From NCBI GenBank assembly GCA_049840815.1, contig JASGJI010000007.1, forward strand, positions 62,001 to 126,000: 64,000 bases of DNA, written 5' to 3'. A program made the position numbers and the translations under genes. Positions 53,253 through 60,864 of this stretch are shown piece by piece. The notes under the pieces were generated by a model. That model saw only the letters and a list, made by a program, of their open reading frames with translations. It was not told the origin of the DNA and ran no database searches. Source of the stretch: JASGDN01 sp049840815. GTDB lineage: Bacteria > Chloroflexota > Chloroflexia > Thermomicrobiales > UBA6265. Positions within the stretch are counted from its first letter, which is position 1. Each line of letters begins with the position of its first letter.

Positions 53253-54299
53253 ATGAAGAATCCGGTTCGCATTGTGATGGCCCGCGCCCGCTATGGCGGC
53301 GCACGAGACGACATATCCATCGAAGAGGCCATCATCGCACAATATCCGAACCTGGAGGTGGACCTCGAGCTTCAGGACATTGGGCACACGGCGGCGGACA
53401 TTGTTGCGGCGTCCGCAGGAGCCGATGCCCTGATGCTCTCGCTGCGTCACGCGCTTCCCAAGGAGACGTTCGACGCCATCGCCGCCAACGGCGTGAAGGT
53501 CGTCGGTCGCTATGGCACCGGGCTGGACAATGTCGATCTGGACGCCGCTGCGGACGCCGGAATCGTGGTCACGCATTTTCCGTCGTACTGCACGACGGAG
53601 GTTGCCGACCACACGGTGGCTTTGGTCCTGACCATGAATCGTCGCATCCTGGAACTCGATCACGACATCCGTGGTGGCGTCTGGCATCGCGAGGGTGGCA
53701 ACACCGACGGCATGCTGCGCGGACCGATTGCCGCGATGCGCGATCTGACGGTCGGCATTGTCGCCGTTGGCGCGATCGGGCGGGCGATCGTCGAGCGCCT
53801 GAAGGTCTTCGGCCCAACCGTCATCGGGCACGATCCGTACGTGCCGGCGGAGGTCTTCGAGCGGATCGGGGTCGAGCCAGTCGGCTTCGATGAGTTGCTG
53901 CAGCGTTCCGATGTCGTGATCCTGATGAGTCCGCTGCTGCCATCCACGCGCGGCATGATCGGCGCCACGCAGTTCGCCATGATGAAGCCTGATGCGATGC
54001 TGGTGAATACCTCGCGTGGGCCGATCATCGATGAGGCCGCGATGATTGCGCACTTGCAGGCGACGCCGAGTTTCCGGGTCGGGCTGGACGTCTTCGAGCA
54101 CGAGCCGCTGCCGCTGGAATCCCCATTGCTCACGCTCCCGAACGTGATCGTGACGCCGCACTCGGGCTTCTACTCGACGCGCTCGACCGAGACGATCCTG
54201 CGGGAGACGATGGCGGAAGTGCTGGATGTCCTCAGCGGCCAGCGTCCGGCGGTGGTCGCGAACCCGAAGGTGCTCCAGAAGATCGCGCTGGCCGACTGA
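53253..54299 (+). CDS. D-isomer-specific 2-hydroxyacid dehydrogenase
   Basis: A 348-residue NAD-dependent dehydrogenase of the SerA/GyaR family. The substrate half has VVGRYGTGLDNVDLDAAADA. The nucleotide-binding motif is VGIVAVGAIGRAIVERLKVF (GxGxxG degenerate: A-V-G-A-I-G). The catalytic Arg region is MLVNTSRGPIIDE, the Glu is in LDVFEHEPLP and the His in VIVTPHSGFYS. All catalytic residues appear present. The substrate may be glycerate, phosphoglycerate or another 2-hydroxyacid. It stands alone between two terminators. Confidence 0.9.
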   Translation: MKNPVRIVMARARYGGARDDISIEEAIIAQYPNLEVDLELQDIGHTAADIVAASAGADALMLSLRHALPKETFDAIAANGVKVVGRYGTGLDNVDLDAAADAGIVVTHFPSYCTTEVADHTVALVLTMNRRILELDHDIRGGVWHREGGNTDGMLRGPIAAMRDLTVGIVAVGAIGRAIVERLKVFGPTVIGHDPYVPAEVFERIGVEPVGFDELLQRSDVVILMSPLLPSTRGMIGATQFAMMKPDAMLVNTSRGPIIDEAAMIAHLQATPSFRVGLDVFEHEPLPLESPLLTLPNVIVTPHSGFYSTRSTETILRETMAEVLDVLSGQRPAVVANPKVLQKIALAD

Positions 54300-54329
54300 A
54301 CCGGGGTGCCAAGCACCGAGTCCATCTTG

Positions 54330-54363
54330 AAGAAGAACGACGCGCACGGGCGTCGTTCTTCTT
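54330..54363 (+). terminator. Terminator after the dehydrogenase
   Basis: AAGAAGAACGACGC, loop GCACGG, GCGTCGTTCTTCTT then GTGT: a perfect 14-bp stem. Confidence 0.8.
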
Positions 54364-54380
54364 GTGTCTGGGAACGTGTG

Positions 54381-54398
54381 GTCTATACTGGTCTATAT
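54381..54398 (+). promoter_or_regulatory. Tandem GntR/HutC-type operator half-sites
   Basis: GTCTATAC (54381-54388, exact GTNTANAC) and GTCTATAT (54391-54398, one change) are repeated ten bases apart, i.e. on one face of the helix. They lie 24 bases before the regulator's ATG and overlap its probable -10 (TATACT). Autoregulation is likely. Confidence 0.55.
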
Positions 54399-54422
54399 CC
54401 AGTCGCACCATGAGGCGATGCC

Positions 54423-55163
54423 ATGAATGAGTTGGACCGCGAAACGTCTACTCCGCTCTACCTGCAGGTCAAGGCCTGGATGCTCGCCCAGATCGAAGCG
54501 GGCACCTTTCGTCCGCACCGTCGCATTCCCTCGGAACGTGCGCTGAGCGAGCGATTCGGAATCAGCAGGATGACGGTGCGCCAAGCATTGCTCGAACTAA
54601 TTCAGGAAGGGCGATTGTACTCGCGGGTGGGAAAGGGGACATTCCCCGCCGATCCCCCGATTTCTCAACCGATTCGCGGCCTGACCGGGTTCAGCGAGGA
54701 TATGCGGTCGCGGGGCATCGTGCCATCGAGCCGGGTGCTGCGGGCGGAAATCGCTGCGGTGCCTTCCGAAAGCAGGCATGCGCTGCGGTTGCGGACGGGA
54801 GATCCCGTCCTGATCCTGCAACGACTTCGACTTGCAGACGGCCAGCCGCTGACGATCGAGATGGCTCATCTTGCGTTGCCCGGGCTCGAACGCCTCGCCG
54901 CGATGGATCTTTCCGGGTCTTTGTATGACGTCCTCCGCGCGGAGTTCTCGATTGTGCCGGCCTCCGCAGAGATGGAGGCGGTTGCCCGTCGGGCCCGAAC
55001 GCCCGAAATCGCCTTGCTCGATATGCCGGGCGATATCGCGGTGCTTGCGCTCGAACGCACGACCTGCGACCTGGCGGGCACGCCATTCGAACACACGACC
55101 TCGGTCTTCCGTGGTGATCGCTATCGCTTCTCCATGCATCTCGACTTGGAAGGAGGGGAATGA
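54423..55163 (+). CDS. GntR-family transcriptional regulator with UTRA domain
   Basis: A 246-residue HutC-type regulator. The winged helix (about 10-75) contains PSERALSERFGISRMTMRQA, nearly the same recognition helix as the regulator at 13139. The UTRA domain follows with LTGFSEDMRSRGIVPSSRVL, RLADGQPLTIEMAHLALPGL and the closing DRYRFSMHLDL. It is followed directly by the tail of a lost sugar-type binding protein, suggesting that it once controlled a sugar ABC operon. The neighbouring amino-sugar-related genes (PIG-L, NamZ) may now be its targets. Confidence 0.88.
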   Translation: MNELDRETSTPLYLQVKAWMLAQIEAGTFRPHRRIPSERALSERFGISRMTVRQALLELIQEGRLYSRVGKGTFPADPPISQPIRGLTGFSEDMRSRGIVPSSRVLRAEIAAVPSESRHALRLRTGDPVLILQRLRLADGQPLTIEMAHLALPGLERLAAMDLSGSLYDVLRAEFSIVPASAEMEAVARRARTPEIALLDMPGDIAVLALERTTCDLAGTPFEHTTSVFRGDRYRFSMHLDLEGGE

Positions 55164-55454
55164 CGCTTCGTCCGAAGTGAGATCTTCTTCTGTCCGGGCC
55201 GCGAAGGCGAGGCGGCGGCACAGGGCCTCAACGAGCAGATGGCGCGGGTCGCCATCACGAACCCAACGGCGGGAACGAACATCGAGCGCGCGGGCGAGTT
55301 GAACCAGCTCGGCACTGACAGCATCACGGCCATCGTGACCGGTCGTGCGGAGCTTTCGTCGCTCGACGATTACATCAACTCGTGGAAGCAGGGCGGCGGT
55401 GATACGATCCGCCAGGAGTTTGAGCAGGCAATCGCGGCGAAGTCCGGCTCCTGA
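55164..55454 (+). pseudogene. C-terminal remnant of an ABC sugar-type substrate-binding protein
   Basis: In frame after the regulator's stop: EIFFCPGREGEAAAQGLNEQ, MARVAITNPTAGTNIERAGE, then LNQLGTDSITAIVTGRAELS SLDDYINSWKQGGGDTIRQE. This is the closing part of family-1 solute-binding proteins ('…DYIKQWKAGGGDKIRAEYEKA'). The first ~400 residues are missing, so a deletion has joined the regulator to this tail. Confidence 0.65.
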
Positions 55455-55491
55455 TCGACAGGGCGGTATCCGGGAAGGAACACGGGACGGC

Positions 55492-56451
55492 ATGGCATCG
55501 GGGAATGAGGTGATTCGGCCATACAGGCCGGACGATGAAGCAGCGGTCGTGCGGGTCTGGAATCGCTCGATGTGGTGCGATCCGATTTCGCTGGAGACGT
55601 GGCGGGGCAAGATCCTGCTCGATCCGAACTTCACGCCGGAGACGTGTCTCGTCGCCACGCTGGACGGGACGCCGGTCGGATTCGCACTCGTGCTGACGCG
55701 GCAGGTGCCGTTCTTCAACGAGGGGCTCGATCCGACACTGGCATGGATCTCCGCCTTTGGCGTCGATCCAGATGTTCGGCGACAGGGAATCGGGAGTGCG
55801 CTGCTGGATCGAACGCTGGCCGAGTTGCGCGACCTCGGGCGCTCCCGCGTGCTGCTGGGTCCGTATGTGCCGAACTACGTCATCCCCGGTGTCGATGTCG
55901 CGGCCTATGCGGACGCCGTTCCGTTCTTCGAGCATCGCGGGTTCACGGTGACGTCGCGACCGCTGAGCATGCGGGCGCTGCTGACCGGCTATCGCGTGCC
56001 GGAGGCGATGGCACCGGCCTATGCGCGGGTGGCCGAGCACGGGATCACCGTGCGCCCCGCCACGTCGGCGGACATCGTGCCCGTCTTGCAGTTCGTGCGC
56101 GATCACTTCCATTGGGACTGGCATCGGGAGGCAACGGGCGTCTTCCAGGAGCTTTTCGCGGGCATGGGCGATCCTCGCCAGGTGGGGTTGTACGTCGCGG
56201 AGAAGGACGGCCAGATCCTTGGGTACGCGCAGCATCGCGGCGAGCGGTTCGGTCCGTTCGGCGTGCGCGAGGATCGGCGCAGCCAGGGGATCGGACGTGT
56301 GTTGCTGGCGGAGATGCTGCTGGCCATGCGATCGAAGAACTATCACACGGCGTGGTTCCTCTGGACGAGCGATCAGGCGGCGCGGCTGTACGCCCAGTGC
56401 GGATTCGCCGAAGTGCGGCGGTTCGCAGTGATGGGGCGGGATCTCGGGTAG
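55492..56451 (+). CDS. Double-domain GNAT acetyltransferase
   Basis: A 319-residue protein with two GNAT folds in tandem. Domain 1 (about 5-160) has the acetyl-CoA loop VDPDVRRQGIGSALLDRTLA. Domain 2 (about 180-310) has VREDRRSQGIGRVLLAEMLL and ends with the usual YAQCGFAEVRRFAVMGRDL. ATG 55492 follows GGGAAGGAA. Both domains have the Q/R-x-x-G-x-G/A loop, so both could be active. Substrate unknown; position before a PIG-L deacetylase and a muramidase suggests amino-sugar chemistry. Confidence 0.85.
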   Translation: MASGNEVIRPYRPDDEAAVVRVWNRSMWCDPISLETWRGKILLDPNFTPETCLVATLDGTPVGFALVLTRQVPFFNEGLDPTLAWISAFGVDPDVRRQGIGSALLDRTLAELRDLGRSRVLLGPYVPNYVIPGVDVAAYADAVPFFEHRGFTVTSRPLSMRALLTGYRVPEAMAPAYARVAEHGITVRPATSADIVPVLQFVRDHFHWDWHREATGVFQELFAGMGDPRQVGLYVAEKDGQILGYAQHRGERFGPFGVREDRRSQGIGRVLLAEMLLAMRSKNYHTAWFLWTSDQAARLYAQCGFAEVRRFAVMGRDLG

Positions 56452-56622
56452 GGTCGGCAATCGTCGTGCAGGATCGCGAACATTCGGGATCACGAGCGAC
56501 CGGCGATAGGTAGGGCCGCATCTACGGAAACCCTCATTCGTGGAGGGCGGGAATCTCGCCCTATTGCCGGTCACGCGAATCAGCGGGCCGCCGCGTCGCC
56601 CACTCAGGAAGGATTGGCATTC

Positions 56623-57348
56623 GTGCAGGAGACTGGGAAACCGTGCATCATGGTCGTCGGGGCGCATGCGGCTGATGCCGAGATCATGGCCGGCGCGACG
56701 ATCCTCAAGCATGTCGACATGGGGTGGGATGCCGTCATCGTCCACGCGACGTTGGGCGAGAAGGGCCACAAGACGCTCTCGCCGGAGGACTACGCCGAAC
56801 TGAAGCGTGCGGAGGCCGAGGAGGCGGCGCGCCGGCTTGGTGCGGAATACGTCATCCTGCCATACCTCGACGGCGAGTTGCCGATCAGCGAGGAGGTGCA
56901 GTGGTACATCGCGGACGCGATCCGCAAGTACAAGCCGACTGTGCTGATCACGCACTGGAAGGGTAGCCTCCACACCGACCACACGAATACCTACGAGAAC
57001 GTGCTGGCCTCGCTCTTCTTCGCCGGACTGAAGATGTTCAAGCGCGAGTATCCGAACCACTATCCGCGCCAGATCCTTTTCGCCGAGAACTGGGAGGACG
57101 TGGACGGCTTCGTCGCGGACTTCTACCTCGACGTGACTGATGTCTGGGATCGGTACCTCGATGCGATCCACGCCTACGCGCTCTTCCGGGGCGAGGCGGC
57201 GTCGTTCCCCTATGAGCAGTGGTATCGCGGCGCCAGCGAGATGCGCGGGGCCGAGGTCGGCGCACCACGAGCGGTCGCACTGATGAAGACCGAGACCGTC
57301 TATACCCGCCGCAAGAAGGTCGAGCTACTCGGAGGGCCGCGCTCGTGA
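56623..57348 (+). CDS. PIG-L (LmbE-like) family deacetylase
   Basis: A 241-residue zinc deacetylase. GTG 56623 is chosen because AGGAAGG lies ten bases upstream. The metal motif is VGAHAADAEIMAGAT (AHPDDxE type, with Ala-Ala for Pro-Asp), and the third ligand is SLHTDHTNTY (HxxH). The C-terminal YALFRGEAASFPYEQWYRGA is typical of the family. Members remove N-acetyl groups from GlcNAc-type sugars or mycothiol precursors. Its stop overlaps the GTG of the next gene (GTGA), so it is co-translated with NamZ. Confidence 0.88.
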   Translation: MQETGKPCIMVVGAHAADAEIMAGATILKHVDMGWDAVIVHATLGEKGHKTLSPEDYAELKRAEAEEAARRLGAEYVILPYLDGELPISEEVQWYIADAIRKYKPTVLITHWKGSLHTDHTNTYENVLASLFFAGLKMFKREYPNHYPRQILFAENWEDVDGFVADFYLDVTDVWDRYLDAIHAYALFRGEAASFPYEQWYRGASEMRGAEVGAPRAVALMKTETVYTRRKKVELLGGPRS

Positions 57349-58496
57349 AATCGGGACTTGAAGTCTTCGTTGGGGGTGGCGTGACGGCGCTCGATGGGGC
57401 GCGCGTTGGACTCGTGACGAACCCGAATGGGGTCGATCGGTCGTTCCGAAGCGTCGTGGACATCCTCCACGCCGATCCGGCAGTCGATCTCCGCGCGCTC
57501 TTCGGGCCGGAGCACGGCGTCCGTGGCGATGCGCAGGCGGGCGATCACGTCGCTTCCGCCGTCGATACGAAGACCGGGTTGCCGGTTCACAGTCTCCACG
57601 GCGATACCAGGCGCCCGACTCCGGAGATGCTCGACGGGTTGGATGCCCTTGTCATCGACATGCAGGATATGGCCAGCCGCTACACGACCTACCTCTCGAC
57701 CCAGCTGGAGGTGCAGGCGGCGGCGAACGAGGCGTGTATCCCGGTCGTCATCCTCGACCGGCCGAACCCGCTGGCGGATGTCCGCCTTGAAGGCAACGTG
57801 CTCGATCCTGCGTTCCAGTCCTTCGTCGGGGCGCACACGATCACGATCCGCCACGGGATGACGGCGGGCGAGCTCGGGCTGCTGGTCGCCTCGGAACGGG
57901 GCTGGACCGCGCCGACCGTGGTGCTGGCCGACGGCTGGGTACGATCGCAGTGGTACGACGAGACGGGGCTGCCGTGGGTACTGCCATCCCCGAACATGCC
58001 GAACCTGGAAACACTGACGCTCTACAACGGCACCTGTCTTGTCGAGGGCACCAGTCTCTCCGAGGGTCGCGGCACGACGATGCCCTTCCAGTTCGTCGGC
58101 TCGCCGACGCTGGATGCCGATGCCCTGGTCGATGACCTGCGGGCGCGGAACCTGCCGGGACTCGCCGTGCGGCGGGTCTCGTTCACGCCGATGTTCTCGA
58201 AGCAGGCGGGATTGCTCTGCCACGGGATGCAGGCGTATGTTGTGGATCGGGATGCGCTCGACGCGGCGGCGTTCGGCATTCACCTGATGCACGCGTTGAA
58301 GCGGCACGATCCGGCGTTCGCGTGGGTCCATCCGAATCACGACGACCGACCGTTCTTCATCGACCTCCTGCTCGGGTCGGACCGCCCACGCATGATGCTT
58401 GATGCCGGGGAGACGCCGGAGGATGTGATGGCAAGCTGGTCGGAGGAACGGGTCGCGTTCGCGGCGCGACGGGCGCCATTCCTGCTCTACGAGTAG
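57345..58496 (+). CDS. DUF1343 / NamZ-type exo-beta-N-acetylmuramidase
   Basis: A 383-residue enzyme. The family signatures are VGLVTNPNGVDRSFRSVVDI, LRALFGPEHGVRGDAQAGDH and IDMQDMASRYTTYLSTQLEV. Further along come VVILDRPNPLADVRLEGNVL, FQSFVGAHTITIRHGMTAGE and LTLYNGTCLVEGTSLSEGRG TTMPFQFVG. NamZ releases terminal MurNAc from peptidoglycan fragments. No signal peptide is visible. The coupled PIG-L enzyme could deacetylate the freed amino sugar. A hairpin with arms 58562-58573 and 58592-58603 lies downstream. Confidence 0.88.
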   Translation: MKSGLEVFVGGGVTALDGARVGLVTNPNGVDRSFRSVVDILHADPAVDLRALFGPEHGVRGDAQAGDHVASAVDTKTGLPVHSLHGDTRRPTPEMLDGLDALVIDMQDMASRYTTYLSTQLEVQAAANEACIPVVILDRPNPLADVRLEGNVLDPAFQSFVGAHTITIRHGMTAGELGLLVASERGWTAPTVVLADGWVRSQWYDETGLPWVLPSPNMPNLETLTLYNGTCLVEGTSLSEGRGTTMPFQFVGSPTLDADALVDDLRARNLPGLAVRRVSFTPMFSKQAGLLCHGMQAYVVDRDALDAAAFGIHLMHALKRHDPAFAWVHPNHDDRPFFIDLLLGSDRPRMMLDAGETPEDVMASWSEERVAFAARRAPFLLYE

Positions 58497-58561
58497 GCTG
58501 CGTTGTCGTGTCCCGCGCGGTTCGTTGCATCGGGGAGGAACCTGCCCAAACGGCCGATACG

Positions 58562-58606
58562 ATACGGGCTTCGGAATCGTGACAGATCGCACGAAGCCCG
58601 TATAAT
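58562..58606 (+). promoter_or_regulatory. Promoter of the FMN-riboswitch operon inside an inverted repeat
   Basis: GTGACA (58579-58584) and TATAAT (58601-58606) are 16 bases apart. ATACGGGCTTCG (58562-58573) and CGAAGCCCGTAT (58592-58603) are exact complements whose right arm runs into the -10. The repeat could end upstream transcription or act as an operator. The riboswitch starts 16 bases after the -10. Confidence 0.6.
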
Positions 58607-58621
58607 CGTGTCAACAATTCA

Positions 58622-58761
58622 GCCTTCGGGGTTTGGTGAGGGTGTCGAGCTATGGCATCCAAGTCCTGACCGGCGGTACAGCCCGCAAGCGTGAGTGGGA
58701 GCACGAACGCACGATCCGGTGAGACTCCGGAGCCGACGGTAAAGTCCGGATGGGAGAAGGC
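58622..58761 (+). ncRNA. FMN riboswitch (RFN element)
   Basis: The conserved core is unmistakable: GACCGGCGGTACAGCCCGC (P2/P3 region), GATCCGGTGAGACTCCGGAG, CCGACGGTAAAGTCCGGATG and GGGAGAAGGC. The closing P1 stem pairs GCCTTC (58622-58627) with GAAGGC (58756-58761). One arm carries an enlarged hairpin (GGTGAGGG…GGCATCC) compared with the usual short form. The element binds FMN and normally represses riboflavin synthesis or uptake genes when FMN is plentiful. Here it leads into an ABC transporter operon. Confidence 0.95.
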
Positions 58762-58819
58762 GCACGACTGAGCCAGCATTCGCTGGTGATGGTTGCTGCT
58801 CCCTGCCACAGACCTGAGG

Positions 58820-58869
58820 GCCTCCTTGCCCCCGGGTCGTTTTGCGTCCGGGGACGTCGCACAGGAGGC
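58820..58869 (+). promoter_or_regulatory. Probable riboswitch expression platform that sequesters AGGAGG
   Basis: GCCTCCT (58820-58826) is complementary to AGGAGGC (58863-58869), and inside it CCCCGG (58830-58835) pairs with CCGGGG (58848-58853). The nested hairpin would hide the only strong Shine-Dalgarno sequence of the leader. It fits control of translation by FMN; no U-rich terminator is seen. Confidence 0.55.
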
Positions 58870-58884
58870 ACCCGGACTGGCGGG

Positions 58885-58956
58885 ATGGTGCATCGGCGTG
58901 GATCACTCCACGCTGGGCAATGCCGTCCGCTATGCCATCGGTGCCCGTACGGGTGA
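58885..58956 (+). CDS. Possible 23-residue leader peptide before the permease gene
   Basis: ATG 58885 lies 16 bases after AGGAGG and opens MVHRRGSLHAGQCRPLCHRC PYG. Its TGA (58954-58956) is 2 bases before the permease ATG (58959), which has no ribosome-binding site of its own. Coupling through this peptide would explain how the sequestered AGGAGG controls the permease. The spacing to AGGAGG is longer than ideal. Confidence 0.3.
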   Translation: MVHRRGSLHAGQCRPLCHRCPYG

Positions 58957-58958
58957 CC

Positions 58959-59903
58959 ATGAACCACCTCCTCGATCAGATCGTCCGCCGAATCGCACAA
59001 CTCATCCTCACGGTCGTGGCGACCTCGACCGTCATCTTCGTGCTGATCCACGCGGCTGGCGATCCGACGCAGGGCTTCCTCCAACCTGGAGCCTCCCCGG
59101 AAGCGCGGGCGCAGGTCAGGGCGCGGCTCGAACTCGATGCGCCGCTCTGGCAGCAATACATCTCCTTCCTCGGACGCACTTTCCGTTTCGACTTTGGTGA
59201 ATCCTGGCGCGATCGCCAACCCGCCCTCGACGCTGTGCTCCAGCGTCTTCCCTCGACGCTTGTCCTGGCCGCGACGGCGGCGGTACTCGCGGTCGCGGTT
59301 GGGACGATGCTGGCTTTGGCCGTGAGCACGTTGAAGCGCCCGGCACTGCGGCGGCTCGTCGATCTCGGTGGCTTGCTGGCCCAGGGGGTGCCTGCGTTCT
59401 GGCTCGGGACGATCCTGATCCTCATCTTCGCGGTGCGCCTCCAGTGGCTCCCGGCGTCCGGCAAGGACGGGCTTGCCTCGCTCATCCTGCCCGCTGTGAC
59501 GCTTGCCGCGTTCCCGTCCTCGATCATCTACCGTCTGCTCGCTACTGAACTCGCGTCGGTCGAGCGTCAGCCGTACATCGCAACGGCACGGAGCAAGGGA
59601 CTGCCGGAGCAGACGATCCGTCTCCGGCATGCGCTGCCGAATGCCGTGACGCCGGCGCTCGCGTACCTCGGTGTGCAACTCGGCTTTCTCGTCGGAGGCA
59701 CGGTGGTGGTGGAGTCCGTCTTCGCCTATCCGGGGGTCGGGCGGCTCGCCTTGCAGGCGGCATCGGAGCGTGACTTGCCCGTGGTTCATGCGTTCGCCGT
59801 CGTGGTGGCCGTCCTCATCGTCGGGATCGGCGTCGCAATCGACCTCCTTGCCGCGATGCTCGATCCACGGTCGAGCCGGACCGGAGAGGAGCGGTTCTCA
59901 TGA
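58959..59903 (+). CDS. Dipeptide-type ABC permease (DppB-like) of the FMN-riboswitch operon
   Basis: A 314-residue permease starting MNHLLDQIVRRIAQLILTVV. The family's GDPTQGFLQPGASPEARAQV segment follows the first helix. The channel domain has GVPAFWLGTILILIFAVRLQ WLPASG, the ATPase-contact loop YIATARSKGLPEQTIRLRHA, and the closing VAIDLLAAMLDPRS. Upstream in-frame starts (ATG 58932, GTG 58941 and 58953) are possible; none has a ribosome-binding site. It overlaps the next permease by four bases (ATGA). The FMN riboswitch upstream makes a flavin-related substrate likely. Confidence 0.9.
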   Translation: MNHLLDQIVRRIAQLILTVVATSTVIFVLIHAAGDPTQGFLQPGASPEARAQVRARLELDAPLWQQYISFLGRTFRFDFGESWRDRQPALDAVLQRLPSTLVLAATAAVLAVAVGTMLALAVSTLKRPALRRLVDLGGLLAQGVPAFWLGTILILIFAVRLQWLPASGKDGLASLILPAVTLAAFPSSIIYRLLATELASVERQPYIATARSKGLPEQTIRLRHALPNAVTPALAYLGVQLGFLVGGTVVVESVFAYPGVGRLALQAASERDLPVVHAFAVVVAVLIVGIGVAIDLLAAMLDPRSSRTGEERFS

Positions 59904-60811
59904 CCGAACACGCCTCGCCACTTGCCTCGATTCACCTCAAGCCGGAAACCGACACGACCGCCGTGCGGGTTGCTCGCCGGACCCGCCCCACGTGGCTGGG
60001 ACGCGATCTCGCGTTACTGGTCCCGGTGGCGATCTTCCTCATTGGTGCGCTGGTGATGCCGCTCGTCTATCACGGCAGCCCGACCGCGCAGGATCTCCGC
60101 GCCCGGCTGGAGCCGCCCATCTTCCTCCATGGCGGCTCGTGGGCGCATCCGCTCGGGACGGACAGCCTTGGCCGGGACGTTCTGGCGCGGACGCTGAGCG
60201 CGATGTCGCTGTCGCTGCGGATCGGCCTGATGGCAGCGCTGGGAGCATCCCTGATCGGCGTCGCGCTTGGGCTGATCGCCGCGACCGGCAATCGCATCGC
60301 CGATTCCGTGGTGACGATGCTCGCCGACGTGATTCTTACCGTGCCCTTTGTCGTGGTTGGTATCGTTGTCACGGCGATCCTCGGACAAGGCCTGCCGAAC
60401 GTGATTGCCGTGCTCATCCTCAGCGGGTGGGTCTCCTACGCGCGCATTGTGCGTTTACAGGCGCGATCCATCGCTGCCAGCGACTACGTCACCGCCGCGA
60501 AGGCGCTCGGTGGAAGCCGCAGCCACATCGCGATTGCCCACATGCTTCCGAATCTCGCTCCGGTGCTGGTCCTGCTGGTTTGCCAGCAGATCGGTGCCAT
60601 GATGCTCTACGAGGCATCCCTGACCTACCTCGGCATCGGTCTTCCCATCGAGCGGCTCTCGCTCGGTGGGTTGGTGCAGGCCGGGCAGGATCAGATCTTC
60701 AAGGCCTGGTGGATCGGCTTCATGCCCGGTCTGGCGCTGGCGACGGCCGTGATCGGGCTGAACCTGGCTGCCGAATGGCTCCAGATCCGGATGCGGGCGA
60801 GGGAAGGATGA
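59900..60811 (+). CDS. Dipeptide-type ABC permease (DppC-like) of the FMN-riboswitch operon
   Basis: A 303-residue permease. The first helix is ALLVPVAIFLIGALVMPLVY. The DppC signature is HPLGTDSLGRDVLARTLSAM, and the channel domain carries the loop YVTAAKALGGSRSHIAIAHM that contacts the ATPase. The start overlaps the DppB stop (ATGA at 59900-59903), and its stop is followed 53 bases later by the first binding-protein start. No ATPase gene follows within the window. Confidence 0.9.
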   Translation: MTEHASPLASIHLKPETDTTAVRVARRTRPTWLGRDLALLVPVAIFLIGALVMPLVYHGSPTAQDLRARLEPPIFLHGGSWAHPLGTDSLGRDVLARTLSAMSLSLRIGLMAALGASLIGVALGLIAATGNRIADSVVTMLADVILTVPFVVVGIVVTAILGQGLPNVIAVLILSGWVSYARIVRLQARSIAASDYVTAAKALGGSRSHIAIAHMLPNLAPVLVLLVCQQIGAMMLYEASLTYLGIGLPIERLSLGGLVQAGQDQIFKAWWIGFMPGLALATAVIGLNLAAEWLQIRMRAREG

Positions 60812-60864
60812 TGCCACCAAGCGCTTGGGGTCTTGAGATCGAAGCAGATGACAGGGAGGGTTGC

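Noticed and set aside
57300..58592. 430-codon minus-strand ORF opposite the NamZ gene
   Set aside because: Arg-rich antisense shadow; NamZ motifs are complete on the plus strand.
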